A DNA stretch of 64,000 bases from Membranipora membranacea (Eukaryota > Bryozoa > Gymnolaemata > Cheilostomatida > Membraniporidae), in NCBI GenBank assembly GCA_914767715.1, contig OU612067.1, positions 19,101,001-19,165,000 on the forward strand, read 5' to 3'. Positions within the stretch are counted from its first letter, which is position 1. Each line of letters starts with the position of its first letter. A program made the translations under genes and the position numbers. The notes beneath the pieces are model-generated. The model had not been told where the DNA came from. It did no database searches and was given only the letters and a program-made list of their open reading frames with translations. Positions 38,287 to 51,705 of this stretch are shown piece after piece.

Positions 38287-39800
38287 AAACACACAACACT
38301 TTGTGAGCTTATAGTGCCTAGCTAGTTCATTAGCAGGCAAATTAGTCCGATTTATGAGAAAACATGATTTTCTGTTTCTTAGCAGAATAAAATGTTACAT
38401 CCTCTCTCTTATTCCAAACAGGGAAAAAAATTCAAGTTTCTATTTTCGAAAATGTGATAATCGAACAGCCCCCAAATAGTTCTTAACATTTTTCCCTGCC
38501 AATGAGCAGCACAGCAAGAGAAATTATACATCTCCCCATTTGAGGGTATTGACGATAACTGGGAATGTTCTCAACTCGCTATTTGGTTGCGAATTTTCTA
38601 TGTTGCCGACTAACATTTCAAAGTTCATAATAATATTATGTCATGTATGCCATTTATTAATGTTCTGTGTTTAATATGTCTGACAGTGGAAAAAATCTAT
38701 TGGTTGGGCATGATCAAAAATCCAAGGAGAGAATTTACCTATGAGGATGAGAGCAACTAATATCGCTAATGACAAGATCAAAAAATTCTAAGAACCCCTA
38801 CCAAATATACTTTGGTTGAAATAAAGGGTCATACCAGAATTTTTGAGCACGTCTTAGCTCTATCTTTGTGTTCCTACATGCGTTCTCCTAACGGTGTCGG
38901 CAATGTATACCTGTTTTAGGACGTTTATGCCAGAAGTCTGTTATCAAAAATTATTGATGTGATCACCATAACCAGTAGATTAAAGTTAAACATTAACATA
39001 TAGCTTGAACAAGCTGTATTTCACCAATGATTGTCTTTTGTGTAAATTTGAGCACAATTAATTTAACAAGGCAGTGTTTGATATGCAGACATGCCAATGG
39101 CACGACAAATATTATCTCTATAGAAACTTTCCCTAACTTTTCACGAAAAAGAACAATCTCTAGGATTTCTAGGAGTTCTAAAACTGAAAAGTCACCACTC
39201 CTGCAATGGGAAAATTTAACTTGTATATAGACAGAAAGTAAATAGGTCAATTGGGCTTATTTTGGTGCCGTCGCTATGGAGCAGAGAAATTCTTATCTCA
39301 TATCTAGAACAGAATCGATCCCTTTGGTAGCGCAGGGATATTAGTTACTCTGGAGCTACGCTAGAGGCATCTTGATTCATTGCTCATAGATATTCAAGTA
39401 TACCAAACATGTTTTAGATGTTAAGTCGAACCCACGCGGAACAAGAGATTTATTATAGATTTTTGGGCTGTTCAAAAACTGTTGGTACTTTGCTGGGCAG
39501 GTAACATCCATTTTACTTTTTCCAACAAGCTTCAAGGTACATACCCAGTTGTGGGCTAAAGTAAACCAACCCCTGCATATCCCATCCTATGCCTTGATTC
39601 AATAATTTCTATATTCGCATGCACAGTGACTGTTTTGGCAGCATAGATAGGTACAGTATGATCTCCATTGGATTAAAATGCAAACTGATAGGCGATGTGA
39701 ATTAATGATGTAAATAAACATTTGATTTTAGCTATCAGTCACATTGCATCCAATAATCTATCAACCGTGACAGATTCTTGGCAGTTGACATTGTGCTGGT
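38287..39800. repeat. 1.5-kb segment duplicated from 30,195-31,800 (copy 2)
   Basis: Direct repeat of the earlier segment. It lacks the ~60-bp palindrome-bearing insert and carries scattered substitutions. The 67-codon frame persists at 39,027-39,230. Downstream (39,830-40,160 and 40,540-40,745) a second, smaller duplication repeats GAGAAATGGATT...GACAGAGGTAAGTG. Confidence 0.8.
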
Positions 39801-41948
39801 ATAACCTTATACAATGTAGTTATTAATGTCAGTGAATAAAAAGATGAACAACACTGACATTAGTAGGCAGTGATACACATACACATAGTTGGCATGTCAG
39901 CTTCTTTGGCTGGGGAAGCATAGTTGTGAAAATAACTGCGACAACATAGCCTGCTCAGCTTTGAAAACATCTCTGTTAGTACTAGTAGTGCCAGCATATT
40001 GGCAATACAGGTACTCTGCTTGTAGTGTAGGTGAAAGCTGCAAAAACTAGAATTACATTTTGAGCGACCCAGAAGCTAAGAGAAATGGATTAAACACTGT
40101 AGTAGATGACAGAGGTAAGTGAACTTCTACTTTGATCGTGATGTGGTTTTGAATATTATGGATTTGGCACTAGCTAGGCCAACATGAACTCATAGGAGAA
40201 TTTGATTACAATGTACAAAGTTCAGTATGAATCTCACACAACGACAAACTGATAGGCGATTAAATTGCAACTGATAGGCTATACTACTATGTGAATTAAT
40301 GATGTAAACAGACATTCCATTTTAGCTATCAGTCACATTGCATCCAATAATCTATCAACCGTGACAGATTCTTGGCAGTTGAAATTGTCCTAACATATCA
40401 TTGTACTGTTAAATGTTTTTGAGGTTTATGAACAACATTGAATTAGTTTCAGAAATAATTTCGGCAGAGATACACATGTGCAAAGTCCGCAGGTCAGCCA
40501 CTTTGCCTAGCGAAGCATAGTTGTGAAAACAACAGTAATAGCATACACAGCTCAGCTTTGAAAACATCTTTGTAAGTAGTGTCAGCATCTTGGCAACACA
40601 GGCTTTCTGCTGCTGGGTGAAAGCTGCAAACAACTAGAATAACATTGTGAGTGACTCAAGGCAGCTAAGAGAAATGGATTGACACTGGGGTAGATGACAG
40701 AGGTAAGTGAAATTCTACTTTGATGGTGATGTGGTTATGAATATTATTATTGCTGTATGATGCTTTGACAATAGAAATATTTTGGCACTATCTAGGCAGC
40801 CATTCTCCCTGATTTAGGCAATGAACTGAAGGGAGTTCATTGATCTAGGTCACCAGGAACTTATATTACATATTACAAATATATATTGCCATGAAGGACG
40901 TTTTGAAAATAATGGCAATGCCAACTTCAGTGAATGTAAGCACAAAGCTGCCTTACAGTCGGCCTTTGTCCGATATAGTTGGGATGATACGCACCCTGTC
41001 TTGACAAGCCCCAACAAAGCTTGTCAAGACAGGCTAGGATGATATAGTAGCTAGTAGAATTCAGATCATCAACAGGTGTTAGATCATGGCTGTGTTGATT
41101 AGAATATCGGTAGTACTTGTATCCATGCTGAGTTGCCTCAAGTTGAGCCCATCAGCCTTGTCAATGACATCTCAGGAGGCGTAGGTAGGCATCAAATGAT
41201 CCACAGTTATCGTTATATATGTAATCAATCAATCTTCCGCCAAAGTAGTGAGGGCCAATTTAATACTGTGAGGTTTTGTGGACGGATGTAATGAGACATA
41301 AAACGGTTTGAAATGTTCTTCTAAAATTTGATTTGCTTGACTTGCTGGTTCCCTACAGGTCACATGACTTTGGATCTCCCCCTGAGCCTACTTCCTTGTT
41401 TTAGCTAAACTTTAAGGCTTAATTATACTAAAGCGTATCGTAGGCCGTAGACCGTAATAATTCCAGAATACAGTCGTAATCCGTAATGCACTGGTGAGCC
41501 CACTGCAACGTATACAGCCTTAATAGGTTTGGTTAACAAACACCAGATCAGTAAATGCAAGTGTGCTTTCTTGGGAACAAGATGAGCAGTAGTGAATAGA
41601 GCGAAATAGAGATAGTGATATTTGAGTTCGTTTGGTATTTTATATTCTCCCTGAGTAATGCGGTTTGTGGGTATTGAGAGTACGAGGGGAGAATACGAGG
41701 GGAGAATCCCATGAGACAAGAGGGGAACCCGGACTCGAGACCTTGCTTTATAGTTCTAAATGTGATTAATTGCTCCATCAAATCCTCATTCCAGTGATGT
41801 AATCTAACAGGATATTCTGATATCTCTGTTCTAACTGCTGACCTGTGACTTTATCAGTAAATAAATAATGTACTTCATACAGTGTGTTTCCTGTTGATCC
41901 AGTAATATCTCATTGTCATACGGAGTCGGAGCACTCGTAGATTAGACT
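39801..41948. other. Upstream region of ROCO copy B
   Basis: It holds a repeated ~250-bp piece (40,240-40,550, matching 31,665-31,940) and two GACAGAG|GTAAGTG motifs (about 40,110 and 40,700) that could be splice donors of untranslated exons. A 14-bp-arm hairpin (CCTGTCTTGACAAG, 40,995-41,033) is also present. No core promoter element is recognisable. Confidence 0.4.
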
Positions 41949-44900
41949 ATGGCGGAAGTCGGAGATGGAGGTACTGCCAAAAGACGCAGGACATCAGATA
42001 AACAAATGCTGACTAAAGATGGTTTCCCTGTGACTTCTGAAAGTGAGGCATGTAAGTGGTTAAAAGATACTTAAAGTGAGATCACTATAAGTGTAATAAT
42101 TGTCGTTACTTTTATCTACAACATTTTGTAAATTTGATGACTTACAAGAATAGCGCTCAAGAGACAGTTTTCTGAGCTTTTGAAAAATTTAAGCCGCTCT
42201 TTAGAGTTGTCTTCCCGTCTGTCTTGAAACACCATTATTTTGCCTGATTTTTGCTGACCAACAAAATCTTTATCACAACTGGGAAAACATGCAATTATGG
42301 GCAAATTATATACTTACCTTGACTTGTCTTAAGTGGGGGAAGGGTAGTGCTATGATACTGTATTTTCTGGGATATTGACAGCTACAGATCTTACTTAACC
42401 CTGGACAATTTTTGCCTATTAACTAAACACATCCTTGCTGTCAGTATGGTCAGCATGTTCCAAACAGTATGCCAGTGTATCCATGATTATGAGAGTTGTC
42501 TGTATTTGAGATTCGTATGAATTGAAGCGATCGGTTGCGCTATTTAAAGCTGCTCCTGATTGCTGTTAATATAATAAAAGCTACCCTGTAGAGTTTTAAG
42601 GTTTTTTGAGACTTGAGGAAATAATTAATTTTAGCCTTTCACTTATGTTTTTTTGCAGGTTATAGAATATGGTATAAACATAGTTTGGAGCCAGAGTGCA
42701 CTGACTTCCTGATTAATGACCCTCATCTAACCCAGATATCACTGTCAGATCTGACAGCTGCTATTGATGGCCTCGATATCACTCACATGATCATCGGCGG
42801 TGATATCCCACCTACTCTTGGTCAGATTGCTCCTGATCTGAAACAACTCAGACTAGGACAAATACGACACCCAGATCAGCTACAGAGGTGAGCGTACCTT
42901 TTGTGGGATATGGTATGGTGTGTCTGTATCTGATTTGTGTGAGTGCATTTAGTGAAGTGATAGTATGTCCAAGGAAAACTATTGCTGAGATTCTTAAATC
43001 TCCTATCATGTGAGTTGTCTTCCTATTATCAGCACTATAATGGTGTTGAGTGAAAAATTGAAATTTAATATCATGTGAAATTTATTTCAGTGCAAAACTT
43101 AGATCCCATTTTCTCGTAGGGTGTTTTGATGACCGATATCAATAACCATGGCTATTCGTTATCACCAGCAGTAAGCCCATTAGTTTTATGTGATAGTTAT
43201 TTCCTGATCACCTCACATGTAATTTTAATATATTACAGCATTTTCTCACTGACAGCTCTAGAGGGGTTATCTGTATCAGGTAATAAAAAACTTCAAACAT
43301 TACCTGATGATATAGGTATGATGAAGTTACTGAAGGTGTTAGATGTGTCAAACTGTGATTTGACTCATTTACCTACAAGGTTAGTAATGTTCTCATGATC
43401 AGGACTATAAAAGCAATATATTAGTGATGTTACATTATTTATGACAGATAAGCCCATTAGTTATATGTGATAGTTATTTCCTGATCACCTCACATGTAAT
43501 TTTAATATATTACAGTGTCTGTTCACTACCAGCTCTAGAGAAGTTATATGTAACAGATAATAGTAGACTTCAAACGTTACCTGATGATATAGGCATGATG
43601 AAGTCACTAAAGGTGTTATATATGTTAGACTGTGATCTGACTCATTTACCAACAAGGTGAGTAATGCTCTTATGATCAGAACCATTGTAGAAATATATTA
43701 GTGATGTTACATTATTTATGATAGATAATTTGGATAAAATGCAGGAATCTATAATAAAACAAATTTTCATTTTATATTAGAAGAAAATATTGATGACAGA
43801 AATTCACACTGTGGCTATTATAACAATAATCTGTTACTCGTAGTTATCTCCTTGTTACACTTCATATTTAATATTTATTATGTATATTATAGTATTTGTA
43901 CACTGACAGCTCTAGAGGAATTATCTGTATTCGGTAATAGGAGACTACAAATTTTACCTGATGATATAGGTATGATGAAGTTACTGAAGGTGTTAGATGT
44001 GTCATACTGTGATCTGACTCATTTACCTACAAGGTGAGTAATGCTCTTATGATCAGAACCATTGTAGAAATATATTAGTGATGTTACATTATTTATGATA
44101 GATAATTTGGATAAAATGCAGGAATCTATAATAAAACAAATTTTCATTTTATATTAGAAGAAAATATTGATGACAGAAATTCACACTGTGGCTATTATAA
44201 CAATAATCTGTTACTCGTAGTTATCTCCTTGTTACACTTCATATTTAATATTTATTATGTATATTATAGTATTTGTACACTGACAGCTCTAGAGGAATTA
44301 TCTGTATTCGGTAATAGGAGACTACAAATGTTACCTGATGATATAGGTATGATGAAGTCACTGAAGGTGTTAGATGTGTCATTATGTGATCTGACCCATT
44401 TACCAACAAGGTGGGTAATGCTCTTATGATCAGATTTATGAAAGTGATATATTAGTGATGTTACATTATTTATGATAGATAATTTGGATAAAATGCAGGA
44501 ATCTATAATAAAACAAAGTTTCATTTTATATTGGGAGAAAATATTGATGACAGAAATTCACACTCTGGCTATTATTTCAATAATCTGTGACTGGTAGTTA
44601 TCTCCTTGTATTACTTCACATATAACATATTATGATGTATGTTACAGTGTCTGTTCACTGACAGCTCTAGAGAAGTTAAATGTATCAGATAATAGTAGAC
44701 TACAAATGTTACCTGATGATATAGGTATGATTAAGTCACTGAAGGTGTTATATATGTTAGACTGTGATCTGACTCATTTACCAACAAGGTGAGTAATGCT
44801 CTTATGATCAGAACCATTGTAGAAATATATTAGTGATGTTACATTATTTATGATAGATAATTTGGATAAAATGCAGGAATCTATAATAAAACAAATTTTC

Positions 44901-47900
44901 ATTTTATATTAGAAGAAAATATTGATGACAGAAATTCACACTGTGGCTATTATAACAATAATCTGTTACTCGTAGTTATCTCCTTGTTACACTTCATATT
45001 TAATATTTATTATGTATATTATAGTATTTGTACACTGCCAGCTCTAGAGGAGTTATATGTATCAGGTAATAGTAGACTTCAAACGTTACCTGATGATATA
45101 GGTATGATGAAGTCACTAAAGGTGTTATCTGTGCGGCTCTGTGATCTGACCCATTTACCAACAAGGTAAGTAATGCTCTTATGATCAGATTTATGAAAGT
45201 GATATATTAGTGATGTTACATTATTTATGATAGATAATTTGGATAAAATGCAGGAATCTATAATAAAACAAAGTTTCATATTATATTAGAAGAAAACATT
45301 GATGACTGAATTTCACACTGTGGCTATTATATCTATAATCTGTTACTGGTAGTTATCTCCTTGTCTTACTTCATATTTAATATTTATTATGTATATTACA
45401 GTGTCTGTTCACTGACAGCTCTAGAGAAGTTAGATGTATTCGGTAATAGGAGACTACAAATTTTACCTGATGATATAGGTATGATTAAGACACTGAAGGT
45501 GTTATATGTGTCTAGCTGTGATCTGACTCATTTACCTACAAGGTAAGTAATGTCCTTATGAGCAGAACCATTGAAGCAATATGTTAGGGATGTTACATTA
45601 TTTATGATAGATAATTTGGATAGAATGCAGGAATCTATAATAAAACAAAGTTTCATTTTATATTGGGAGAAAATATTGATGACAGAAATTCACACTCTGG
45701 CTATTATTTCAATAATCTGTGACTGGTAGCTTTCTCCTTGTTACACTTCACATATAACATATTATGATGTATATTACAGTGTCTGTTCACTGCCAGCTCT
45801 AGAGGAGTTATATGTATTAGGTAATAAAAGACTTCAAACGTTACCTGATGATATAGGTATGATGAAGTCACTAAAGGTGTTAGATGTGTCATACTGTGAT
45901 CTGACTCATTTACCAACAAGGTGAGTAGTTCTTATGATCAGAACCATTGAAGCAATATATTAGTGATGTTACATAATTTAAGATAGATAATTTGGATAGA
46001 ATGCAGGAATCTATAATGAATCAAAGTTTCATATTATATTAGAAGAAAATATTGATGACTGAAATTCACACTGTGGCTATTATATCTATAATCTGTTACT
46101 GGTAGTTATATCCTTGTATTACTTCACATATAACGTATTATGATGTATATTACAGTGTCTGTTCACTGACAGCTCTAGAGAAGTTAGATGTATCAGGTAA
46201 TAGTAGACTACAAATGTTACCTGATGATATAGGTATGATGAAGCCACTGCAGGTGTTAGATGTGTCAGGCTGTGATCTGACTCATTTACCTACAAGGTGA
46301 GTAATGTCCTTATGATCAGAACCATTGAAGCAATATATTAGTGATGTTACATAATTTATGATAGATAATTTGGATAAAATGCAGGAATCTATAATAAAAC
46401 AAAGTTTCATTTTATATTAGAAGAAAATATTGATGACAGAAATTCACGCTGTGGCTATTATATCAATAATCTGTTACTGGTAGTTATCTCCTTGTCTTAC
46501 TTCATATTTAATATTTATTATGTATATTACAGTGTCTGTTCACTGACAGCTCTAGAGAAGTTAGATGTATCAGGTAATAGTAGACTACAAATGTTACCTG
46601 ATGATATAGGTATGATGAAGTCGCTGAAGATGATAGCTGTGTCATACTGTGATCTGACTCATTTACCTTCAAGGTGAGTAATGTTCTTATGATCAGAACT
46701 ATCGAAGTAATATATTAGTGATGTTACATAATTTATGACAGATAATTTGGATAAAAATGCAGGAATCTATAATAAAACAAAGTTTCATTTTATATTAGAA
46801 GAAAATATTGATGACAGAAATTCACGCTGTGGCTATTATATCAATAATCTGTTACTGGTAGTTATCTCCTTGTCTTACTTCATATTTAATATTTATTATG
46901 TATATTACAGTGTCTGTTCACTGACAGCTCTAGAGAAGTTAGATGTATCAGGTAATAGTAGACTACAAATGTTACCTGATGATATAGGTATGATGAAGTC
47001 GCTGAAGATGTTAGCTGTGTCATACTGTGATCTGACTCATTTACCAACAAGGTAAGTAATGCTCTTATGATCAGAACTATCGAAGTAATATATTAGTGAT
47101 GTTACATTATTTATGATAGATAATTTGGATAAAATGCAGGAATCTATAATAAAACAAAGTTTCATATTATATTAGAAGAAAACATTGATGACTGAAATTC
47201 ACACTGTGGCTATTATATCTATAATCTGTTACTGGTAGATATCTCCTTGTATTACTTAACATATTACGTATCATGATGTATATTACAGTGTCTGTTCCTT
47301 GACAGCTCTAGAGGAGTTATCTGTAATAGGTAATGAAAAACTTCAAACACTACCTGATGATATAGGTATGATTAAGTCACTAAAGGTGTTATCTGTGTCA
47401 CACTGTGATCTGACTCATTTACCTTCAAGGTGAGTAATGTTCTCATGATCAGGACTATAAAAGCAATATATTAGTGATGTTACATAATTTATGATAGATA
47501 ATTTGGATAAAATGCAGGAATCTATAATAAAACAAAGTTTCATTTTATATTAGAAGAAAATATTGATGACAGAAATTCACGCTGTGGCTATTATATCAAT
47601 AATCTGTTACTGGTAGTTATCTCCTTGTCTTACTTCATATTTAATATTTATTATGTATATTACAGTGTCTGTTCACTGACAGCTCTAGAGAAGTTAGATG
47701 TATCAGGTAATAGTAGACTACAAATGTTACCTGATGATATAGGTATGATGAAGTCGCTGAAGATGATAGCTGTGTCATACTGTGATCTGACTCATTTACC
47801 TTCAAGGTGAGTAATGTTCTTATGATCAGAACTATCGAAGTAATATATTAGTGATGTTACATAATTTATGACAGATAATTTGGATAAAAATGCAGGAATC

Positions 47901-50900
47901 TATAATAAAACAAAGTTTCATTTTATATTAGAAGAAAATATTGATGACAGAAATTCACGCTGTGGCTATTATATCAATAATCTGTTACTGGTAGTTATCT
48001 CCTTGTCTTACTTCATATTTAATATTTATTATGTATATTACAGTGTCTGTTCACTGACAGCTCTAGAGAAGTTAGATGTATCAGGTAATAGTAGACTACA
48101 AATGTTACCTGATGATATAGGTATGATGAAGTCGCTGAAGATGTTAGCTGTGTCATACTGTGATCTGACTCATTTACCAACAAGGTAAGTAATGCTCTTA
48201 TGATCAGAACTATCGAAGTAATATATTAGTGATGTTACATTATTTATGATAGATAATTTGGATAAAATGCAGGAATCTATAATAAAACAAAGTTTCATAT
48301 TATATTAGAAGAAAACATTGATGACTGAAATTCACACTGTGGCTATTATATCTATAATCTGTTACTGGTAGATATCTCCTTGTATTACTTAACATATTAC
48401 GTATCATGATGTATATTACAGTGTCTGTTCCTTGACAGCTCTAGAGGAGTTATCTGTAATAGGTAATGAAAAACTTCAAACACTACCTGATGATATAGGT
48501 ATGATGAAGTCACTAAAGGTGTTATCTGTGTCACACTGTGATCTGACTCATTTACCTTCAAGGTGAGTAATGTTCTCATGATCAGGACTATAAAAGCAAT
48601 ATATTAGTGATGTTACATTATTTATGATAGATAATTTGGATAGAATGCGGGAATCTATAATGAATCAAAGTTTCATATAATATTAGAAGGACATATTGAT
48701 GACTGAAATTCACACTGTGGCTATTATATCTATAATCTGTTACTGGTAGTTATCTCCTTGTATTACTTAACATATAACGTATCATGATGTATATTACAGT
48801 GTCTGTTCACTGCCAGCTCTAGAGAAGTTAACTGTATCAAGGAATAAAAAACTACAAACGTTACCGGATGATATAGGTATGATGAAGTCACTAAAGGTGT
48901 TAGATGTGTCATACTGTGATCTGACTCATTTACCTTCAAGGTGAGTAATGTTCTTATGATCAGAACTATCGAAGTAATATATTAGTGATGTTACATAATT
49001 TATGACAGATAATTTGGATAAAAATGCAGGAATCTATAATAAAACAAAGTTTCATTTTATATTAGAAGAAAATATTGATGACAGAAATTCACACTCTGGC
49101 TATTATATCTATAATCTGTTACTGGTAGTTATCTCCTTGTATTACTTCACATATAACATATTATGATGTATATTACAGTGTCTGTTCCTTGACAGCTCTA
49201 GAGGAGTTATATGTATCAGGTAATAGTAGACTTCAAATGTTACCTGATGATATAGGTATGATGAAGTCACTAAAGGTGTTATCTGTGTCAAACTGTGATC
49301 TGACTCATTTACCTACAAGGTTAGTAATGTTCTTATGGTCAGATTTATGAAAGCGATATATTAGTGATGTTACATTATTTATGATAGATAATTTGGATAG
49401 AATGCGGGAATCTATAATGAATCAAAGTTTCATTTTATATTAGAAGAAAATATTGATGACAGAAATTCACACTATTGCTATTATTTCAATAATCCGTGAC
49501 TGGTAGCTTTCTCCTTGTTACACTTCACATATAACATATTATGATGTATATTACAGTGTCTGTTCACTGCCAGCTCTAGAGAAGTTATATGTAACAGATA
49601 ATAGTAGATTACAAACGTTACCTGATGATATAGGTATGATGAAGTCTCTAAAGGTGTTATATGTGTTAGGCTGTGATCTGACTCATTTACCTACAAGGTG
49701 AGTAATGTTCTTATGATCAGAACTATCGAAGTAATATATTAGTGATGTTACATAATTTATGGTAGATAATTTGGATAAAATGCAGGAATCTATAATAAAA
49801 CAAAGTTTCATTTTATATTAGAAAAAAATATTGATGACAGAAATTCACACTGTGGCTATTATATCGATAATCTGTTACTGGTAGTTATCTCCTTGTATTA
49901 CTTAACATATAACGTATTATGATGTATATTACAGTATTTGTTCACTGACAGCACTAGAGGAGTTACACATCAACAGTAACAAGAAGCTACAAACGTTACC
50001 TGATGATATAGGTATGATGAAGTCTCTAAAGGTGTTAGATGTGTGGGGCTGTGATCTGACTCATTTACCTGCAAGGTAAGTAATGCTCTTATGATCAGAA
50101 CTATCGAAGTAATATATTAGTGATGTTACATAATTTATGGTAGATAATTTGGATAAAATGCAGGAATCTATAATAAAACAAAGTTTCATTTTATATTAGA
50201 AGAAAATATTGATGACAGAAATTCACACTGTGGCTATTATATCTATAATCCGTTACTGGTAGTTATCTCCTTGTATTACTTCACATATAACATATTATGA
50301 TGTATATTACAGTGTCTGTTCACTGACAGCTCTAGAGAAGTTATATGTATCAGATAATAGTAGACTTAAAACGTTACCTGATGATATAGGTATGATGAAG
50401 TCACTGAAGGAATTAAAAGTGCAGTACTGTGATCTGACTCATTTACCAACAAGGTGAGTAATGCTCTTATGATCAGAACTATCGAAGTAATAAATCAGTG
50501 ATGTTACATAATTTATGATCGATAATTTGGTAAAATGCAGGAATCTATAATAAAAAAAAGTTTCATTTTATATTAGAAGAAAATATTGATGACAGAAATT
50601 CACACTGTGGCTATTATATCTATAATCTGTTACTGGTAGTTATCTCCTTGTTACACTTCATATTTGATATTTATTATGTACACTTCACATTTAATATTAA
50701 TTATTATGATATATATTATATTACAGCATTTGTTCACTGACAGCTCTAGAGCAGTTAAAGGTATATGGTAATAATAGACTACAAACGTTACCTGATGATA
50801 TAGGTATGATGAAGTCACTGAAGGTGTTAGAAGTGTGGGGCTGTGATCTGACTCATTTACCAACAAGGTGAGTATTGCTCTTATGATCAGAACTATCGAA

Positions 50901-51673
50901 GTAATATATTAGTGATGTTACATAATTTATGGTAGATAATTTGGATAAAATGCAGGAATCTATAATAAAACAAAGTTTCATTTTATATTAGAAGAAAATA
51001 TTGATGACAGAAATTCACACTGTGGCTATTATATCGTAATCTGTTACTGGTAGTTATCTCCTTGTATTACTTAACATATAACGTATTATGATGTATATTA
51101 CAGTGTCTGTTCACTGACAGCACTAGAGGAGTTACATATCAACAGTAACAAGAAGCTACAAACGTTACCTGATGATATAGGTATGATGAAGTCTCTAAAG
51201 GTGTTAGATGTGTCTTACTGTGATCTGACTCATTTACCTTCAAGGTGAGTAATGTTCTTATGATCAGATTTATGAAGTAATATATAGTCAGGAAATTCAC
51301 CCTCTCAGGATAGCCAGCATGGGTGTAGCTTACTTTATTCTGATTGCCAATATTGGATGCGTAAAGTCTAATGGCACTCCAAGACGAAAAGTCAATTTAA
51401 ATCAAGACTACCACCAAGGCATAAAAAAGAATAAGTTCATTTACTATGATTTGATTTTGTACTAATAAACTCAACACTTACAGATAAACAACGATATAAT
51501 TTGATGAATAAGTAAAAGTAATAAGTACACATTATTAGTCTGGACCGCCAGCAAACATGAAGTGATAAGTTGTAAGAGCGATGGTTTTAGGTTGTTAAAA
51601 CAGGTACAGTCTGATCATTTAAATGATACATTAAAGAATTGTTATAACAGTTAGAACATAGTGAAGGAATTGA

Positions 51674-51705
<32 letters not shown>

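Noticed and set aside
43239-51244. CRISPR-like or satellite array because of regular spacing
   Set aside because: The ~377-bp units are exon plus intron with conserved splice sites and an open LRR frame; unit size and content do not fit CRISPR.
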